From Limnohabitans sp. (GTDB taxonomy: Bacteria > Bacteroidota > Bacteroidia > Flavobacteriales > Flavobacteriaceae), in NCBI GenBank assembly GCA_030053945.1, contig JASGCW010000008.1, forward strand, positions 1-64,000: DNA of 64,000 nt. The letters are read 5' to 3'. The position numbers and the translations under genes were made by a program. Shown one piece after another: positions 1 through 10,015 of the stretch. The notes below the pieces were generated by a model, which was given only the letters and a program-made list of their open reading frames with translations, was not told where the DNA came from and ran no database searches. Position 1 is the first letter of the stretch. The number at the start of each line of letters is the position of its first letter.

Positions 1-29
1 ATATAAAAAAACCAATTAAAAAAATTGGT
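1..29 (-). terminator. Rho-independent terminator-like hairpin at left edge
   Basis: Arms ACCAATT (11-17) and AATTGGT (23-29) form a 7-bp stem. Read on the minus strand the right arm is followed by a run of T. It may end minus-strand transcripts coming from the antiporter gene about 165 nt to the right. Between 30 and 193 no convincing gene is seen; a 26-codon TTG-started minus frame at 38-118 sits directly before the hairpin but has no other support. Confidence 0.45.
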
Positions 30-193
30 CTTATATATTATTCATTTTCGTATAATTTTAGTAATTTATATTTTTTAAGCTCAAATTTGCAAGCTCTAAA
101 AGAATTAACACCTTTCAAAAGTTGCTAAAATTGAAGGCTTTTAGAGGAAAATGATAGTGTTTTGTGTTGGGTTAGTTTTTCAGCAGACCCTAA

Positions 194-2464
194 TTAAGGC
201 TTAATAATTAAAACAGAAGGTAAGTTGCTTAACCAAAGATTGTTGCTTTCGACTAATTTTTTCCAACTTTCAAGGCTTACTAACATTAGATCTTGTTTGA
301 TTAAAAATGATTTATTGATAGTGTTATCATCGAAGAAGTTGATATTATCTGGATAGTTTTTTTCTAATCCTTCAACAGCATTTTTGATTAAGAAATTGTT
401 TTCAATTTGATTTTTAACATCAACTATATTTATCTTAGAGTTGTTGTTGTGTACAAATTTCTGGATATAGTCAATAAGAAAAGCATCTTCTGAGTTGAAA
501 AATGGTACAAAAATTTTATCTAATGATTGCAATTCATTATCTACTAAAATTCCAAGAGGTGTTTTGTTTTTAGCGATAATTTGACTTGTTCTATCATCAA
601 AAATAGGATTTGAAAATAATCCTTCTTTTCCTGTAATTTTATCAAGCAATCTATCTGGGTTTATAATTCTTGTGGTAAATCCAATAACTTTACCCAGTAT
701 AGTGCCCTCAAATATTGATTTTCCTAAACCTACTAAAAGTAAATCATAATCGCCTTTTGTAGCAACATCAGCAATGTCAGTCTCTATGTCTGTTGTGGCT
801 TTAAAGATGGTTGTTATGTCTTGATTTAGTATTTTAGATTCTTCAATGATAGGTTCGAAAGTTTCTTTTTCATATTCTTCAATATTGAAGCCGTGCATCT
901 CATCACTTACAGATAAATGCATAGCCGTTAGAGAAGATTTTTCTTTCTCTTTCTTTGTCAATGCATTTGCAACTTTAAGGAGTGATTTTCCTTTTTCGTA
1001 ATTCCCGAAAGAGATTAGTATTTTGAATTTATGAATAGCTTCTTCAATTTCTGGAATAACAATATTTTTAGATTTAAATATAAAGTTTATTAAATCAAGA
1101 GCAGGACCTGTCATCAATGTAGTTACTAATGCCATAATAACCATCATTGTAAAAATTTCTGATGTAAGTACTCCTAAATCATATCCAATGTTAAGAACTA
1201 CGAGTTCCATTAATCCTCGGGTATTCATTAAGGCTCCTATGGTTAAACTGTCTTTCCAGTTTTGACCTACAAAACGTGCGGCAAGTGCGCTTCCAACAAA
1301 TTTTCCAATTACAGCTACTAAAATTATGAAGCCAGTGATTTTTAGTAAATTAGGGTCATTGATAATTCCTATTTGAGTGCGGAGTCCTGTGAAAACAAAA
1401 AATAATGGAAGTAAAAGTATTAAAGAAACGTCTTCAACCTTTTCTATAAATATATTTCTGAATTTATGGTTGTCAGGCATTATTGCACCAGTCATAAAGG
1501 CGCCAAATAAGGCGTGTATTCCAATAATTTCAGTTAGATATGATGAGATTATTAATGTTAAAAAGAAAATGGCAACTACAGGTTTGCTAATGTTTTCACT
1601 TTTAGAGTATAAGTCTCCTACACGTTTTAGGAATGGTTTTACTAGAAATAGCATAGCTATAACATAAATCACAGCTGCTCCAATTACATACAAGGAGCTT
1701 ATGAATGAACCTGCTTTGACTATAGCGATTACTGCAGCTAACAAACACCAAGCGGTAATATCATCGGCAGCGGCACAAGTAATTACAATTGAGCCTAATT
1801 TAGTTTTGTGTATGCCTCTTTCTTGAACGATTCTTGCTAAAACTGGAAACGCTGTTATGCTCATAGATATTCCTAAAAATAAACTAAAGGATAAGAATTC
1901 TACTCCTTCTGGAGCAAACAGATGATATACATAATATGCTAAACACATTCCTAGAGCAAAAGGGATTACAATACTAGCATGGCTTATTACAACGGCATCA
2001 TTTGCTCTGTTTTTAAGTACTTTTAAGTCAAGCTCCATTCCTATTACGAACATAAATAGTATTAATCCTATTTGGCTCAAAAATTGTAAGTTCCCAAGTG
2101 ATTCAGTGGGAAAAAGTATTTGTGAAAATTCAGGAAAATACATACCTACTAAAGATGGACCTAAGAAAATACCAGCTACAATTTCACCTATAACAGATGG
2201 TTGACCAATTTTTTTAAAAATCCATCCAAAAAATCGAGCTACTATAATGATAGTGATAATTTGCGCAAGAAGAATAGCTAAAGGATGTTGTAGATTATGA
2301 AATAATGACTCTAAAAACTGTCCCCATTGAGTGTTGTTAGCAATAGGGGCAGATATTTTTCTCCCTATTTCAAGGTCTTTTCCTTGTCCAACCACCCAGT
2401 ACATTAAAGCCGTGAAAAATCCAGTTACGGTAAAATAAAAAATAGCGTTTCTTAACTTATTCAT
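194..2464 (-). CDS. Na+/H+ antiporter of the CPA2/KefB type with C-terminal USP-like region
   Basis: Membrane protein of 756 aa that probably exchanges a monovalent cation for protons. After a first hydrophobic helix (about residues 5-25), a second hydrophobic block of about a dozen helices (roughly 55-440) has the Na_H_Exchanger features: GEIVAGIFLGPSLVG, the helix-breaking segment AFPVLARIVQERG, and TCAAADDITAW with the paired aspartates expected at the ion site. The last 300 residues are soluble and resemble two degenerate universal-stress-protein folds, as in many Bacteroidota antiporters; no TrkA-N domain is seen. I chose the ATG at 2464 (MNKLRN) because 14 upstream codons add an unlikely leader. 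It is divergent from the RND gene. The exact ion is unknown. Confidence 0.85.
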   Translation of the reverse strand: MNKLRNAIFYFTVTGFFTALMYWVVGQGKDLEIGRKISAPIANNTQWGQFLESLFHNLQHPLAILLAQIITIIIVARFFGWIFKKIGQPSVIGEIVAGIFLGPSLVGMYFPEFSQILFPTESLGNLQFLSQIGLILFMFVIGMELDLKVLKNRANDAVVISHASIVIPFALGMCLAYYVYHLFAPEGVEFLSFSLFLGISMSITAFPVLARIVQERGIHKTKLGSIVITCAAADDITAWCLLAAVIAIVKAGSFISSLYVIGAAVIYVIAMLFLVKPFLKRVGDLYSKSENISKPVVAIFFLTLIISSYLTEIIGIHALFGAFMTGAIMPDNHKFRNIFIEKVEDVSLILLLPLFFVFTGLRTQIGIINDPNLLKITGFIILVAVIGKFVGSALAARFVGQNWKDSLTIGALMNTRGLMELVVLNIGYDLGVLTSEIFTMMVIMALVTTLMTGPALDLINFIFKSKNIVIPEIEEAIHKFKILISFGNYEKGKSLLKVANALTKKEKEKSSLTAMHLSVSDEMHGFNIEEYEKETFEPIIEESKILNQDITTIFKATTDIETDIADVATKGDYDLLLVGLGKSIFEGTILGKVIGFTTRIINPDRLLDKITGKEGLFSNPIFDDRTSQIIAKNKTPLGILVDNELQSLDKIFVPFFNSEDAFLIDYIQKFVHNNNSKINIVDVKNQIENNFLIKNAVEGLEKNYPDNINFFDDNTINKSFLIKQDLMLVSLESWKKLVESNNLWLSNLPSVLIIKP

Positions 2465-2582
2465 AATCTCAATGAATTGCCTCACAAAGATGATAAAATA
2501 AGTCAATATTTTAATGCAAATTGGTAAAAAATAACTTTATATTCATATTAGGATTTCTGAATATAAATTGCTCTAAAAAGTT

Positions 2583-2590
2583 TACTTTTG
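2583..2590 (+). promoter_or_regulatory. -7 promoter element (TACTTTTG) of the RND gene
   Basis: TACTTTTG fits the Bacteroidota -7 consensus TAnnTTTG and lies 34 nt before the chosen ATG at 2625. No well-spaced TTG -33 element is seen, so the call rests on the -7 box and its location. Confidence 0.5.
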
Positions 2591-2624
2591 CACCTTGTTA
2601 ATATTTAGAATTACACCAAGCTTT

Positions 2625-5039
2625 ATGAAAAAATTTCTCGGCATAGGATTTTGGGAATTTATAGCTAGATCAATCTTACGTAACCGTATCATTATACTTT
2701 TAGGAATAACTGTTATTACTGTTTTATTGGCAATTCAGTGGAAAAATATTCGTTTCACACAAACTGAAGCTAATTTGATTCCTGCTGATGATAAAGTTAA
2801 TGTGGATTATAATTCTTTCCTAAAGGTTTTTGGAGAAGAAGGAAATTTAGTTGTAGTTGCTACTAAAGACCCAAAATTATTTACGCCCAAAGTTTTTGCA
2901 GAGTGGAATAATTTGATGAATTCTCTCCAAAAAGATAAAGAAGTGAGTTTGATAATTTCGGTTGATAATTTAAAGAAATTAACAAAAAATGATAGTACGC
3001 AGTCTTTTGGTTTGAAACAATTAGTTGACCATAAAAAGATTCAAGACCCAAAATATTTAGCAGAAATAAAAAACGAATTGTATAACAAACTCCCTTTTTA
3101 TGAAGGATTGCTTTATAATAAAAGAACAGGAGCAGTTCGTTCGGCAATTTATTTAGATAAGAAAATTATAAATACAAAAGCTAGAAAAGAATACATTTTA
3201 AAAACATTTATACCAAAAATTGAAACGTTTAAAAAAAGTACTGGATTAGATGTAAAAGTTTCTGGTATGCCTTATATAAGAACCTTAAATGCTAAAACAA
3301 TTATTGATGAAATAGGATTGTTCATTGCTGCCGCATTAAGCATAACATCTTTGATTTTTTTCTTCTTTTTCCGTTCAGTAAGAAGTACACTTACTTCATT
3401 GTTTATTGTGATTATTGGAGTAATGTGGTCATTCGGAATTCTTGGTTTGTTAGGGTATGAAATCACAGTTCTTACGGCTCTAGTTCCAACCTTAGTGATT
3501 GTTATAGGAATACCAAACTGTATTTTCTTGCTAAATAAATACCATCAAGAGTATAAACAACACGGAAACAAAGCAAAGGCATTACAAAGAGTTATTACTA
3601 AAACAGGAACAGCAACCTTAATGACTAATCTTACCACGGCATTAGGGTTTGCAACTTTTATTGCCACAAATAATGTTTTATTAACAGAGTTTGGAGTAGT
3701 TACTACTATCAATATTATTGCCATCTATGTTCTTTGTATATTAATTTTGCCTATTTTTTTAAGTTATACATCTGCGCCTACTACAAGACATTTAGGGCAT
3801 TTAGATAGGGGTTCTCTTACTTCATTTATGGCCTGGGTTGTTCGTACTGTAAAATATAATAAAGTTGCGGTCTATGGAGTCTCTGTCTTATTATTGGTTT
3901 TTGGAATAATCGGAATTTATGAAATAAAAATTTCTGGAAGTATTATAGAAGATATGCCTAAGAAAACTGATTTCTTTGATGATATTCGTTTTTTTGAGAA
4001 AGAGTTTGACGGTGTTATGCCTTTAGAAATTATGATTGATACTAAACATCGTAAAGGTGTAATGAAGCCATCTGTAATTAAAAAAATGGAAAAGCTAGAA
4101 GAAACAATTTCAGAAATTCCTGAACTTTCTAAACCTGTATCGGTTGTTAATTTGGTCAAATATTCTAAACAAGCTTATTATAATGGCAATCCAGATTATT
4201 ATGAATTACCAACATCTCAAGAGCAGGCTTTTATTTTATCTTATTCAAAAAATGCTACAAAAAATTCAAAAGACAATTTGATGAAAAGTTATGTGGATAG
4301 TACTGGTAGATTTGCTAGAATCACAACTTTTATTAAAGATGAAAATGGAGAAAAAATGGAAGCTGTAGAAGCTCGAATTCGTGAAAAAATAAATATTTTG
4401 TTTCCAAAAGATAGATTTGAAGTTGTAGTAACAGGAAAAGCATCAGTTTTTCAAAAAGGGACTAAATATTTATTAGATAATTTATTGTCGTCGTTATTGA
4501 TGGCTTTCGGATTAACAGCTCTTTTGGTTGCCATAATGTTCCGTTCATTAAAAATGGTATTGGTTTCAATTATCCCAAATTTGTTGCCGTTATTGATGAC
4601 TGCAGGATTAATGGGCTTCTTAGGAATTCCGTTAAAACCGTCAACTATTTTAGTATTTGGAATTGCTTTTGGAATGTCTGTTGATGATACTTTGCGATTC
4701 TTGGCCCAATATCGATTGGAATTAGCTCGTAACAACTGGAAAATTAAGAAATCTGTTTTTGCAACTTTCGACGATGCAGGAATCAGTATGTTTTATACTT
4801 CCATAGTTTTATTTTTCGGTTTTTCGGTGTTTATGTTGTCAAGTTTTGGCGGAACAGTAGCTTTAGGTGGTTTAGTTTCGTTGACTTTATTCTTTGGGAT
4901 GTTGTCAAACTTGGTTTTATTACCTAGCTTAGTACTTTCTTTAAATAAGAAATTAGCAAGTCAGCAGGAACTTCCTGAACCTATTATCGATATTCTTGAG
5001 CATAGTGATGCAGAAGTTGATGCAGTGGAAAGGAAATAG
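2625..5039 (+). CDS. RND/MMPL-family exporter
   Basis: Inner-membrane transporter of 804 aa in the MMPL/SSD branch of the RND superfamily, which uses the proton gradient to export hydrophobic substrates. The duplicated RND plan is clear: an N-terminal helix (about 15-35), an extracytoplasmic loop (40-215), a five- to six-helix bundle (about 220-380), a seventh helix near 415-435, a second loop, and a second bundle (about 620-780). The segment FGIAFGMSVDDTLRF in the second bundle carries the polar residues expected in the proton relay. I chose the ATG at 2625 (MKKFLG) because the ten codons before it overlap the promoter region. No membrane-fusion protein or TolC homologue is adjacent, so it probably works alone. 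The substrate (lipid or hopanoid-like) cannot be deduced. Confidence 0.85.
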   Translation: MKKFLGIGFWEFIARSILRNRIIILLGITVITVLLAIQWKNIRFTQTEANLIPADDKVNVDYNSFLKVFGEEGNLVVVATKDPKLFTPKVFAEWNNLMNSLQKDKEVSLIISVDNLKKLTKNDSTQSFGLKQLVDHKKIQDPKYLAEIKNELYNKLPFYEGLLYNKRTGAVRSAIYLDKKIINTKARKEYILKTFIPKIETFKKSTGLDVKVSGMPYIRTLNAKTIIDEIGLFIAAALSITSLIFFFFFRSVRSTLTSLFIVIIGVMWSFGILGLLGYEITVLTALVPTLVIVIGIPNCIFLLNKYHQEYKQHGNKAKALQRVITKTGTATLMTNLTTALGFATFIATNNVLLTEFGVVTTINIIAIYVLCILILPIFLSYTSAPTTRHLGHLDRGSLTSFMAWVVRTVKYNKVAVYGVSVLLLVFGIIGIYEIKISGSIIEDMPKKTDFFDDIRFFEKEFDGVMPLEIMIDTKHRKGVMKPSVIKKMEKLEETISEIPELSKPVSVVNLVKYSKQAYYNGNPDYYELPTSQEQAFILSYSKNATKNSKDNLMKSYVDSTGRFARITTFIKDENGEKMEAVEARIREKINILFPKDRFEVVVTGKASVFQKGTKYLLDNLLSSLLMAFGLTALLVAIMFRSLKMVLVSIIPNLLPLLMTAGLMGFLGIPLKPSTILVFGIAFGMSVDDTLRFLAQYRLELARNNWKIKKSVFATFDDAGISMFYTSIVLFFGFSVFMLSSFGGTVALGGLVSLTLFFGMLSNLVLLPSLVLSLNKKLASQQELPEPIIDILEHSDAEVDAVERK

Positions 5040-5086
5040 TTTTAGTTATTTTGATTAAAATGTAGAAAGAGAAGTTTTATCTTGTT

Positions 5087-5434
5087 ATGAGAATTACTGA
5101 GAAGGAGATAATTGCTTTTATCAAAGATGAATTTTGGGAAACTGACCTCAATTCATACTCTGATGTCTTTTGTGAAGTAGGTATTGATGGAGATGATTGT
5201 TATGATTTTTTGATGAGATATTCTGACTTTTTTTGCGTAGATATAAAAAGTTTTCTTTGGTATTTTCACTATCAAGCAGAAGGCAACCTCTGTAGTTTTA
5301 GTAATTTTTTTTCACAAGTACCAAATGAAAGCGTTACATATATTCCTATTACTGTGAAGATGTTATCAGATTTTGCTAACTCAAAAAAATGGAACATAAA
5401 TTATCCTGTTCACGAATTGCCAAGTAAGAAGTGA
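5087..5434 (+). CDS. DUF1493 family protein (acyl-carrier-protein-like)
   Basis: Small acidic protein of 115 aa. The central segment GIDGDDCYDFLMRYSDFFCVD matches the typical DUF1493 pattern in which an acyl-carrier-like fold is followed by aromatic and acidic residues. The usual serine for phosphopantetheine attachment is not obvious, so it may be a carrier-like protein without a prosthetic group. It lies 47 bp after the RND exporter in the same direction and could be cotranscribed with it. The function of the family is unknown. Confidence 0.65.
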   Translation: MRITEKEIIAFIKDEFWETDLNSYSDVFCEVGIDGDDCYDFLMRYSDFFCVDIKSFLWYFHYQAEGNLCSFSNFFSQVPNESVTYIPITVKMLSDFANSKKWNINYPVHELPSKK

Positions 5435-5560
5435 AATATTTCAGTAAATCAAAGTTTTTTTTAATTATTGGGGTTTTCTTTTATGTAAGTGTGTTTATTT
5501 GAATATGTTTTAATTAAAATTCGAATACATAATTCACTTCCACTTTTCACCCAAATCTAC

Positions 5561-5568
5561 TATATTTG
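5561..5568 (+). promoter_or_regulatory. -7 promoter element (TATATTTG) of asnS
   Basis: TATATTTG matches TAnnTTTG exactly and lies 65 nt before the asnS ATG. The leader between them contains the tandem motif TCTAAAT. No clear -33 TTG is seen. Confidence 0.5.
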
Positions 5569-5633
5569 CACCTTATAATATTTTTTTGGTTTTCAGTTTT
5601 CTGAATTCAAAACTCTAAATTCTAAATTCTAAA

Positions 5634-7070
5634 ATGAAGCATACAAAAGTTAAAGACTTACTAAATAGTCCAAAGACATTACAAGAAGTAACTGCAAAAG
5701 GCTGGGTAAGAACTTTTAGAAATAATCAATTTATAGCGTTGAACGACGGTTCGACAATTCATAATATTCAGTGTGTTGTAGATTTTGAAAATACACCAGA
5801 AGAAATTTTAAAACGAATTACTACTAGTGCAGCTATTTCGGTAACTGGGGATTTGGTTGAAAGCCAAGGCGCTGGTCAGAAATATGAAATACAAGTAAAG
5901 AAGCTTGAGATTTTAGGTGATTCTGATGCAGAGAAATTTCCAATTCAATTAAGAAATAGACCTAGTTTAGAATTTTTGCGTGAACAGGCGCATTTACGTG
6001 TACGTACAAACGCATTTAGTGCAATTATGCGTGTGCGTTCGGTTTTGTCATTTGCGGTACACCAATATTTTCAACAAAAAGGATTTGTGTATGTAAATAC
6101 ACCTATCGTAACAGGTTCAGATGCGGAAGGAGCAGGAGAGATGTTTAGAGTTTCTGCTTTGCCTTTTGATGGAACACCAAGAAATGAGGATGGGAGTGTC
6201 AATTTTAAAGAGGACTTCTTTGGTAAAGAAACAAACTTAACTGTTTCAGGTCAGTTAGAGGCAGAAACATATGCAATGGCATTAGGTCAGGTATATACTT
6301 TTGGTCCAACATTCCGTGCGGAGAATTCGAATACCTCTCGTCACTTAGCAGAATTCTGGATGATTGAACCTGAAGTTGCATTTAATGATTTGGCAGATAA
6401 TATGGATTTGGCAGAGGATTTTATCAAATATGTGGTAAAATATGCTGTAGATAATTGTGCTGATGATTTGAAATTTTTAGAAACTCGCTTAGCGGATGAG
6501 GAAAAACAAAAACCTCAAGCAGAACGCAGTGAAATGACTTTATTAGAAAAATTAAACTTTGTATTAGAAAATAACTTCAAACGAGTTTCATATACGGAAG
6601 CTATTGATATTTTAAGAGATTCAACTCCAAACAAGAAGAAAAAATTCCAATATTTAATCGACGAATGGGGTGCAGATTTACAAAGTGAACACGAGCGTTT
6701 CTTAGTAGAGAAACATTTTAAATGTCCAGTAATTTTGTTTGATTATCCTGCAAAAATCAAAGCATTTTATATGCGTTTAAACGAAGATGGTAAGACGGTT
6801 CGCGCTATGGATATTTTATTCCCAGGAATTGGTGAAATTGTTGGTGGATCTCAAAGAGAAGAGCGTTTAGATGTGCTGATAGAAAAGATGAAAGTTTTAG
6901 GAATAGATGAAGAAGAATTATGGTGGTATTTAGATACCCGTCGTTTTGGTACAGCTGTTCATTCAGGTTTTGGACTTGGATTTGAGCGTTTAGTGTTATT
7001 CGTAACCGGTATGACAAATATTCGCGACGTGATTCCTTTTCCAAGAACACCACAAAATGCTGAATTTTAA
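5634..7070 (+). CDS. asnS: Asparaginyl-tRNA synthetase
   Basis: Cytoplasmic class II aminoacyl-tRNA synthetase (478 aa) that charges tRNA-Asn using ATP. The N-terminal OB-fold anticodon-binding domain (about 1-110) contains [18 protein letters not shown]. The catalytic domain follows, with motif 2 ([21 protein letters not shown], about 229-249) and motif 3 ([12 protein letters not shown], near the C-terminus). The family signature [11 protein letters not shown] is also present. Length and ends are normal. It is followed after 119 bp by rpoN; the spacer has a perfect inverted repeat, so cotranscription is uncertain. Confidence 0.97.
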   Translation: MKHTKVKDLLNSPKTLQEVTAKGWVRTFRNNQFIALNDGSTIHNIQCVVDFENTPEEILKRITTSAAISVTGDLVESQGAGQKYEIQVKKLEILGDSDAEKFPIQLRNRPSLEFLREQAHLRVRTNAFSAIMRVRSVLSFAVHQYFQQKGFVYVNTPIVTGSDAEGAGEMFRVSALPFDGTPRNEDGSVNFKEDFFGKETNLTVSGQLEAETYAMALGQVYTFGPTFRAENSNTSRHLAEFWMIEPEVAFNDLADNMDLAEDFIKYVVKYAVDNCADDLKFLETRLADEEKQKPQAERSEMTLLEKLNFVLENNFKRVSYTEAIDILRDSTPNKKKKFQYLIDEWGADLQSEHERFLVEKHFKCPVILFDYPAKIKAFYMRLNEDGKTVRAMDILFPGIGEIVGGSQREERLDVLIEKMKVLGIDEEELWWYLDTRRFGTAVHSGFGLGFERLVLFVTGMTNIRDVIPFPRTPQNAEF

Positions 7071-7083
7071 AAAATAGTTTCAG

Positions 7084-7126
7084 GTTTCAAGTTTCAGGTT
7101 TTAAAAATTAACTTGAAACTTGAAAC
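7084..7126. repeat. Inverted repeat between asnS and rpoN
   Basis: A perfect 13-bp inverted repeat: GTTTCAAGTTTCA at 7084-7096 and TGAAACTTGAAAC at 7114-7126. It is built from a smaller TTTCAAG unit, so it is also internally repetitive. No T-run follows on the plus strand, so it is a poor terminator. It resembles other short repetitive spacers in this window (24954-25001, 48140-48175). Confidence 0.6.
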
Positions 7127-7189
7127 AAAGTAAACTTGACCCGAGGCGAAACCGAACAGAATGGAGCACAGCGGAATTAAACAAATAAT

Positions 7190-8662
7190 ATGCTTAGACA
7201 AAATTTAAACTTAAAATTATCTCAAAAACTTTCTCCTCAACAAATTCAGTTGATGAAGCTTATTCAATTGCCTACACAGGCTTTTGAGCAAAGACTTATG
7301 GAAGAAATGAACGAAAATCCTGCCCTTGAAGGTGGCGAAATTCTAGATGATGACAAGTTTGAAAAGGATGAATTTGACAACAATGATGATTATGATGATT
7401 ATGAAGATTCGGATAGCATTGATGCCAATGAAATCAATATTGATGAGTATTTAAGCAATGACGAAACTCCTGATTATAAAACACAAACTAATAACTATAG
7501 TGACGATGATGAGGATAGAGATATCCCTTTTGTGGCTGCTGTTAGTTTTCATCAAGATTTAATCAATCAGTTAAATACCTTTGTTTTAACAGATGAGCAA
7601 CGTGATATCGCTGAATTCCTTGTAGGAAGTATGGATGATGATGGTTATTTGAGAAGGAGTATAGCTGATATTGTAGATGATATGGCATTTACACAAGGAA
7701 TTTATACGGATGAAAAATCGGTAAGTAAGATACTTTGTCAAATAATACATGAATTAGAGCCTTCTGGAGTAGGTGCTAGGGATTTACAAGAGTGTTTGTT
7801 GTTACAATTAAAACACAAAACTCCTACAGAATCTGTTGATTTGTCTGTTAAAATAATAGAGGAGCAATTTGATGCTTTTACTAAAAAGCATTATGAAAAA
7901 TTACTGCAAAAATATTCTGTTTCTAAGGATCAATTAAAAAATGCAATCGACGAAATTGAAAAACTTAATCCTAAACCTGGAGGAGCTTTTTCAGGAAATT
8001 CAAAAATTACGGAACACATAGTTCCAGATTTTATGATTCGTATAGTTGAAGATGAATTAGAATTGACACTCAATGGCAGAAATGCCCCAGAGCTTCACGT
8101 TTCTAAGGATTATCAAGATATGATGAAGACTTACAAAGAGTCAAAAGATAAATCTAATGCACAGCGTGATGCAGTACAATTTATAAAGCAAAAATTAGAT
8201 TCTGCTAAATGGTTTATAGATGCCATAAAACAACGTCAAGAAACACTTTATGTTACTATGAATGCAATAATGCATTTTCAACAAGAATATTTTCTTGATG
8301 GCGATGAAACAAAGCTTAAGCCAATGATTCTTAAGGATATAGCAGATATGATTGGTTTGGATATTTCTACTGTCTCGCGTGTAGCTAATAGCAAATATGT
8401 AGATACACCTTATGGTACTAAGTTATTGAAAGATTTCTTTAGCGAGGCAATGGTTAATGACCAAGGCGAAGAAGTTTCTACTATTGAAATTAAAAAGATT
8501 TTAGAGCAAGTTATTGCTGAAGAAGATAAAAATAAGCCTTTGCCAGACGATCAGTTGGCTGAAATGCTGAAAGAGAGAGGTTATCCTATCGCTAGACGTA
8601 CTGTAGCGAAATATAGAGAACAGTTAGAAATACCTGTTGCTAGAATGCGTAAAAAAATCTAG
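7190..8662 (+). CDS. rpoN: RNA polymerase sigma-54 factor
   Basis: Sigma-54 (490 aa), which directs RNA polymerase to -24/-12 promoters that need an AAA+ activator. Region I, rich in leucine and glutamine, is at the extreme N-terminus (LKLSQKLSPQQIQLMKLIQLP). It is followed by a strongly acidic region II (about 50-110, runs of D and E). The core-binding region and a helix-turn-helix region (DIADMIGLDISTVSRVANSKYV) follow. The RpoN box appears near the end as ARRTVAKYRE. All family landmarks are present and in order. No dedicated activator gene is nearby. Confidence 0.96.
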   Translation: MLRQNLNLKLSQKLSPQQIQLMKLIQLPTQAFEQRLMEEMNENPALEGGEILDDDKFEKDEFDNNDDYDDYEDSDSIDANEINIDEYLSNDETPDYKTQTNNYSDDDEDRDIPFVAAVSFHQDLINQLNTFVLTDEQRDIAEFLVGSMDDDGYLRRSIADIVDDMAFTQGIYTDEKSVSKILCQIIHELEPSGVGARDLQECLLLQLKHKTPTESVDLSVKIIEEQFDAFTKKHYEKLLQKYSVSKDQLKNAIDEIEKLNPKPGGAFSGNSKITEHIVPDFMIRIVEDELELTLNGRNAPELHVSKDYQDMMKTYKESKDKSNAQRDAVQFIKQKLDSAKWFIDAIKQRQETLYVTMNAIMHFQQEYFLDGDETKLKPMILKDIADMIGLDISTVSRVANSKYVDTPYGTKLLKDFFSEAMVNDQGEEVSTIEIKKILEQVIAEEDKNKPLPDDQLAEMLKERGYPIARRTVAKYREQLEIPVARMRKKI

Positions 8663-9043
8663 TTGTTTTATAGAAATTCGAGGTCTATTTTTTTTTAGGT
8701 TTTTTTATTTGTATATTACCTTACATATAGTCAATTTTTTCTAGCAATATTCATTCGTTAGATTTTACATCTAATATGAGTTTATTTCGCCAATAAGTGT
8801 GCTTTTAAAATTCAAAAAAACTCATTTTGATGCGATATTATTTAACAAAAAAATAAGTTTTTGTTAGATAAAATAATTTTCTTTTTAAATTTTTATTATT
8901 TGTTTATCAGTAAGTTATAAAAAAATGTAAGTAGTATTCTTACATGTTTCAAACGCTGATAATTTAATATTCTCTATAAAAGTATACATTATAAACAAAG
9001 TATATTTGCAGAAATAAAACAAACTAAAATAATTAAAAGAAAA
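8663..9043. other. 381-bp AT-rich intergenic region
   Basis: No gene, RNA gene or convincing terminator is seen between rpoN and the next gene. The only supported element is a -7 promoter box near the right end (9001-9008). Confidence 0.5.
9001..9008 (+). promoter_or_regulatory. -7 promoter element (TATATTTG)
   Basis: Exact TAnnTTTG match located 35 nt before the ATG of the coiled-coil protein gene. No -33 TTG is found at the standard distance. Confidence 0.5.
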
Positions 9044-9928
9044 ATGAGAAGAAAACTTAAATTGCTTAAAAGGATAGGAATAGGTTTGATAATTTTTTTA
9101 AGTCTAATTTCTGCTATTAGTATTGTGTATGCTTTTAAATTGTATAATGAGTCAAATGAAGACAAAAGTGTTTTAATAGCTGACAAGGAAAATGTTTTAA
9201 AGCAACTTAGAATAGCAAAAGATTCCTTAGATGTTGCAATCGCTTCAAACACTGCTTTATCCGAAGAATTGATGATTGAAAGAGAAAAAGTGCAAAATTT
9301 GATAAACGAAATTGAATCTTCAAAAGCTAATTATCAATCGGTTCTTAAATACAAAGAACAACTTTTCAATCAACAAGCTTCTGTTCATAATTTAATGAAG
9401 AATGTAAATAGTCTCAAATTGCAAAATGAGAAACTTAACTCAGTAATTGATAGTACATCAACAGAATTAGCAAAATCAAAAAAGTTTAATGATACTCTGG
9501 CCACACAGAAAGAAATTTTAGTGAGTAACATAAGAAAAGCTGCTGAGATTAAAGTTATTAAATTTGAAGTTAATCCTATTCGCGAAAAGTATAATGGCGA
9601 ATATGATGTAACTTATAGAGCTAATCGTATAAATGCTATGAGAATCAATTTTATTTTACCTGAGAATCACTTAGCTAAGGCTGGTGATAAGAAATATTAT
9701 ATTCAGATTATTGATAGTCACAATAATGTATTAGGTGAAAAAAGTACTGTTAGTTTTTCAAATGATGAAAAACTTTTGTACAGTTTAGTTGCCTATGTTA
9801 AATATCAAAAAAGAACGGAGACAGTTGAAAAGCAATTGGAAGTTTCAAAATTAGTACCAGGGACTTATTATGCTAATTTATATGGGGACTCAAATTTGTT
9901 AGCTAAAACAAATTTCATTCTAAGATAG
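9044..9928 (+). CDS. Membrane-anchored coiled-coil protein, unknown function
   Basis: A 294-aa protein with a basic N-terminus and a single hydrophobic helix (about residues 10-31). A long coiled coil follows (about 38-165, heptad-like, rich in K, E, Q, S). The C-terminal domain (about 175-294) is beta-rich and ends in a pattern suggesting an immunoglobulin-like sandwich. The topology suggests one inner-membrane anchor with the rest in the periplasm. Similar flavobacterial proteins carry no experimental function that I know of. It has its own promoter box, and the next gene starts 87 bp downstream. Confidence 0.7.
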   Translation: MRRKLKLLKRIGIGLIIFLSLISAISIVYAFKLYNESNEDKSVLIADKENVLKQLRIAKDSLDVAIASNTALSEELMIEREKVQNLINEIESSKANYQSVLKYKEQLFNQQASVHNLMKNVNSLKLQNEKLNSVIDSTSTELAKSKKFNDTLATQKEILVSNIRKAAEIKVIKFEVNPIREKYNGEYDVTYRANRINAMRINFILPENHLAKAGDKKYYIQIIDSHNNVLGEKSTVSFSNDEKLLYSLVAYVKYQKRTETVEKQLEVSKLVPGTYYANLYGDSNLLAKTNFILR

Positions 9929-10015
9929 AGTAGTGGAGCCATAAAGTTAATATGTTGTTTCATTTTGAAATTATTGTATTAGCTTTATGGTTTTAAATTT
10001 TAAATATATGATTTA

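Noticed and set aside
1377..1667. A 96-codon plus-strand frame inside the antiporter gene
   Set aside because: It is antisense to a well-supported gene and shows no protein-like features.
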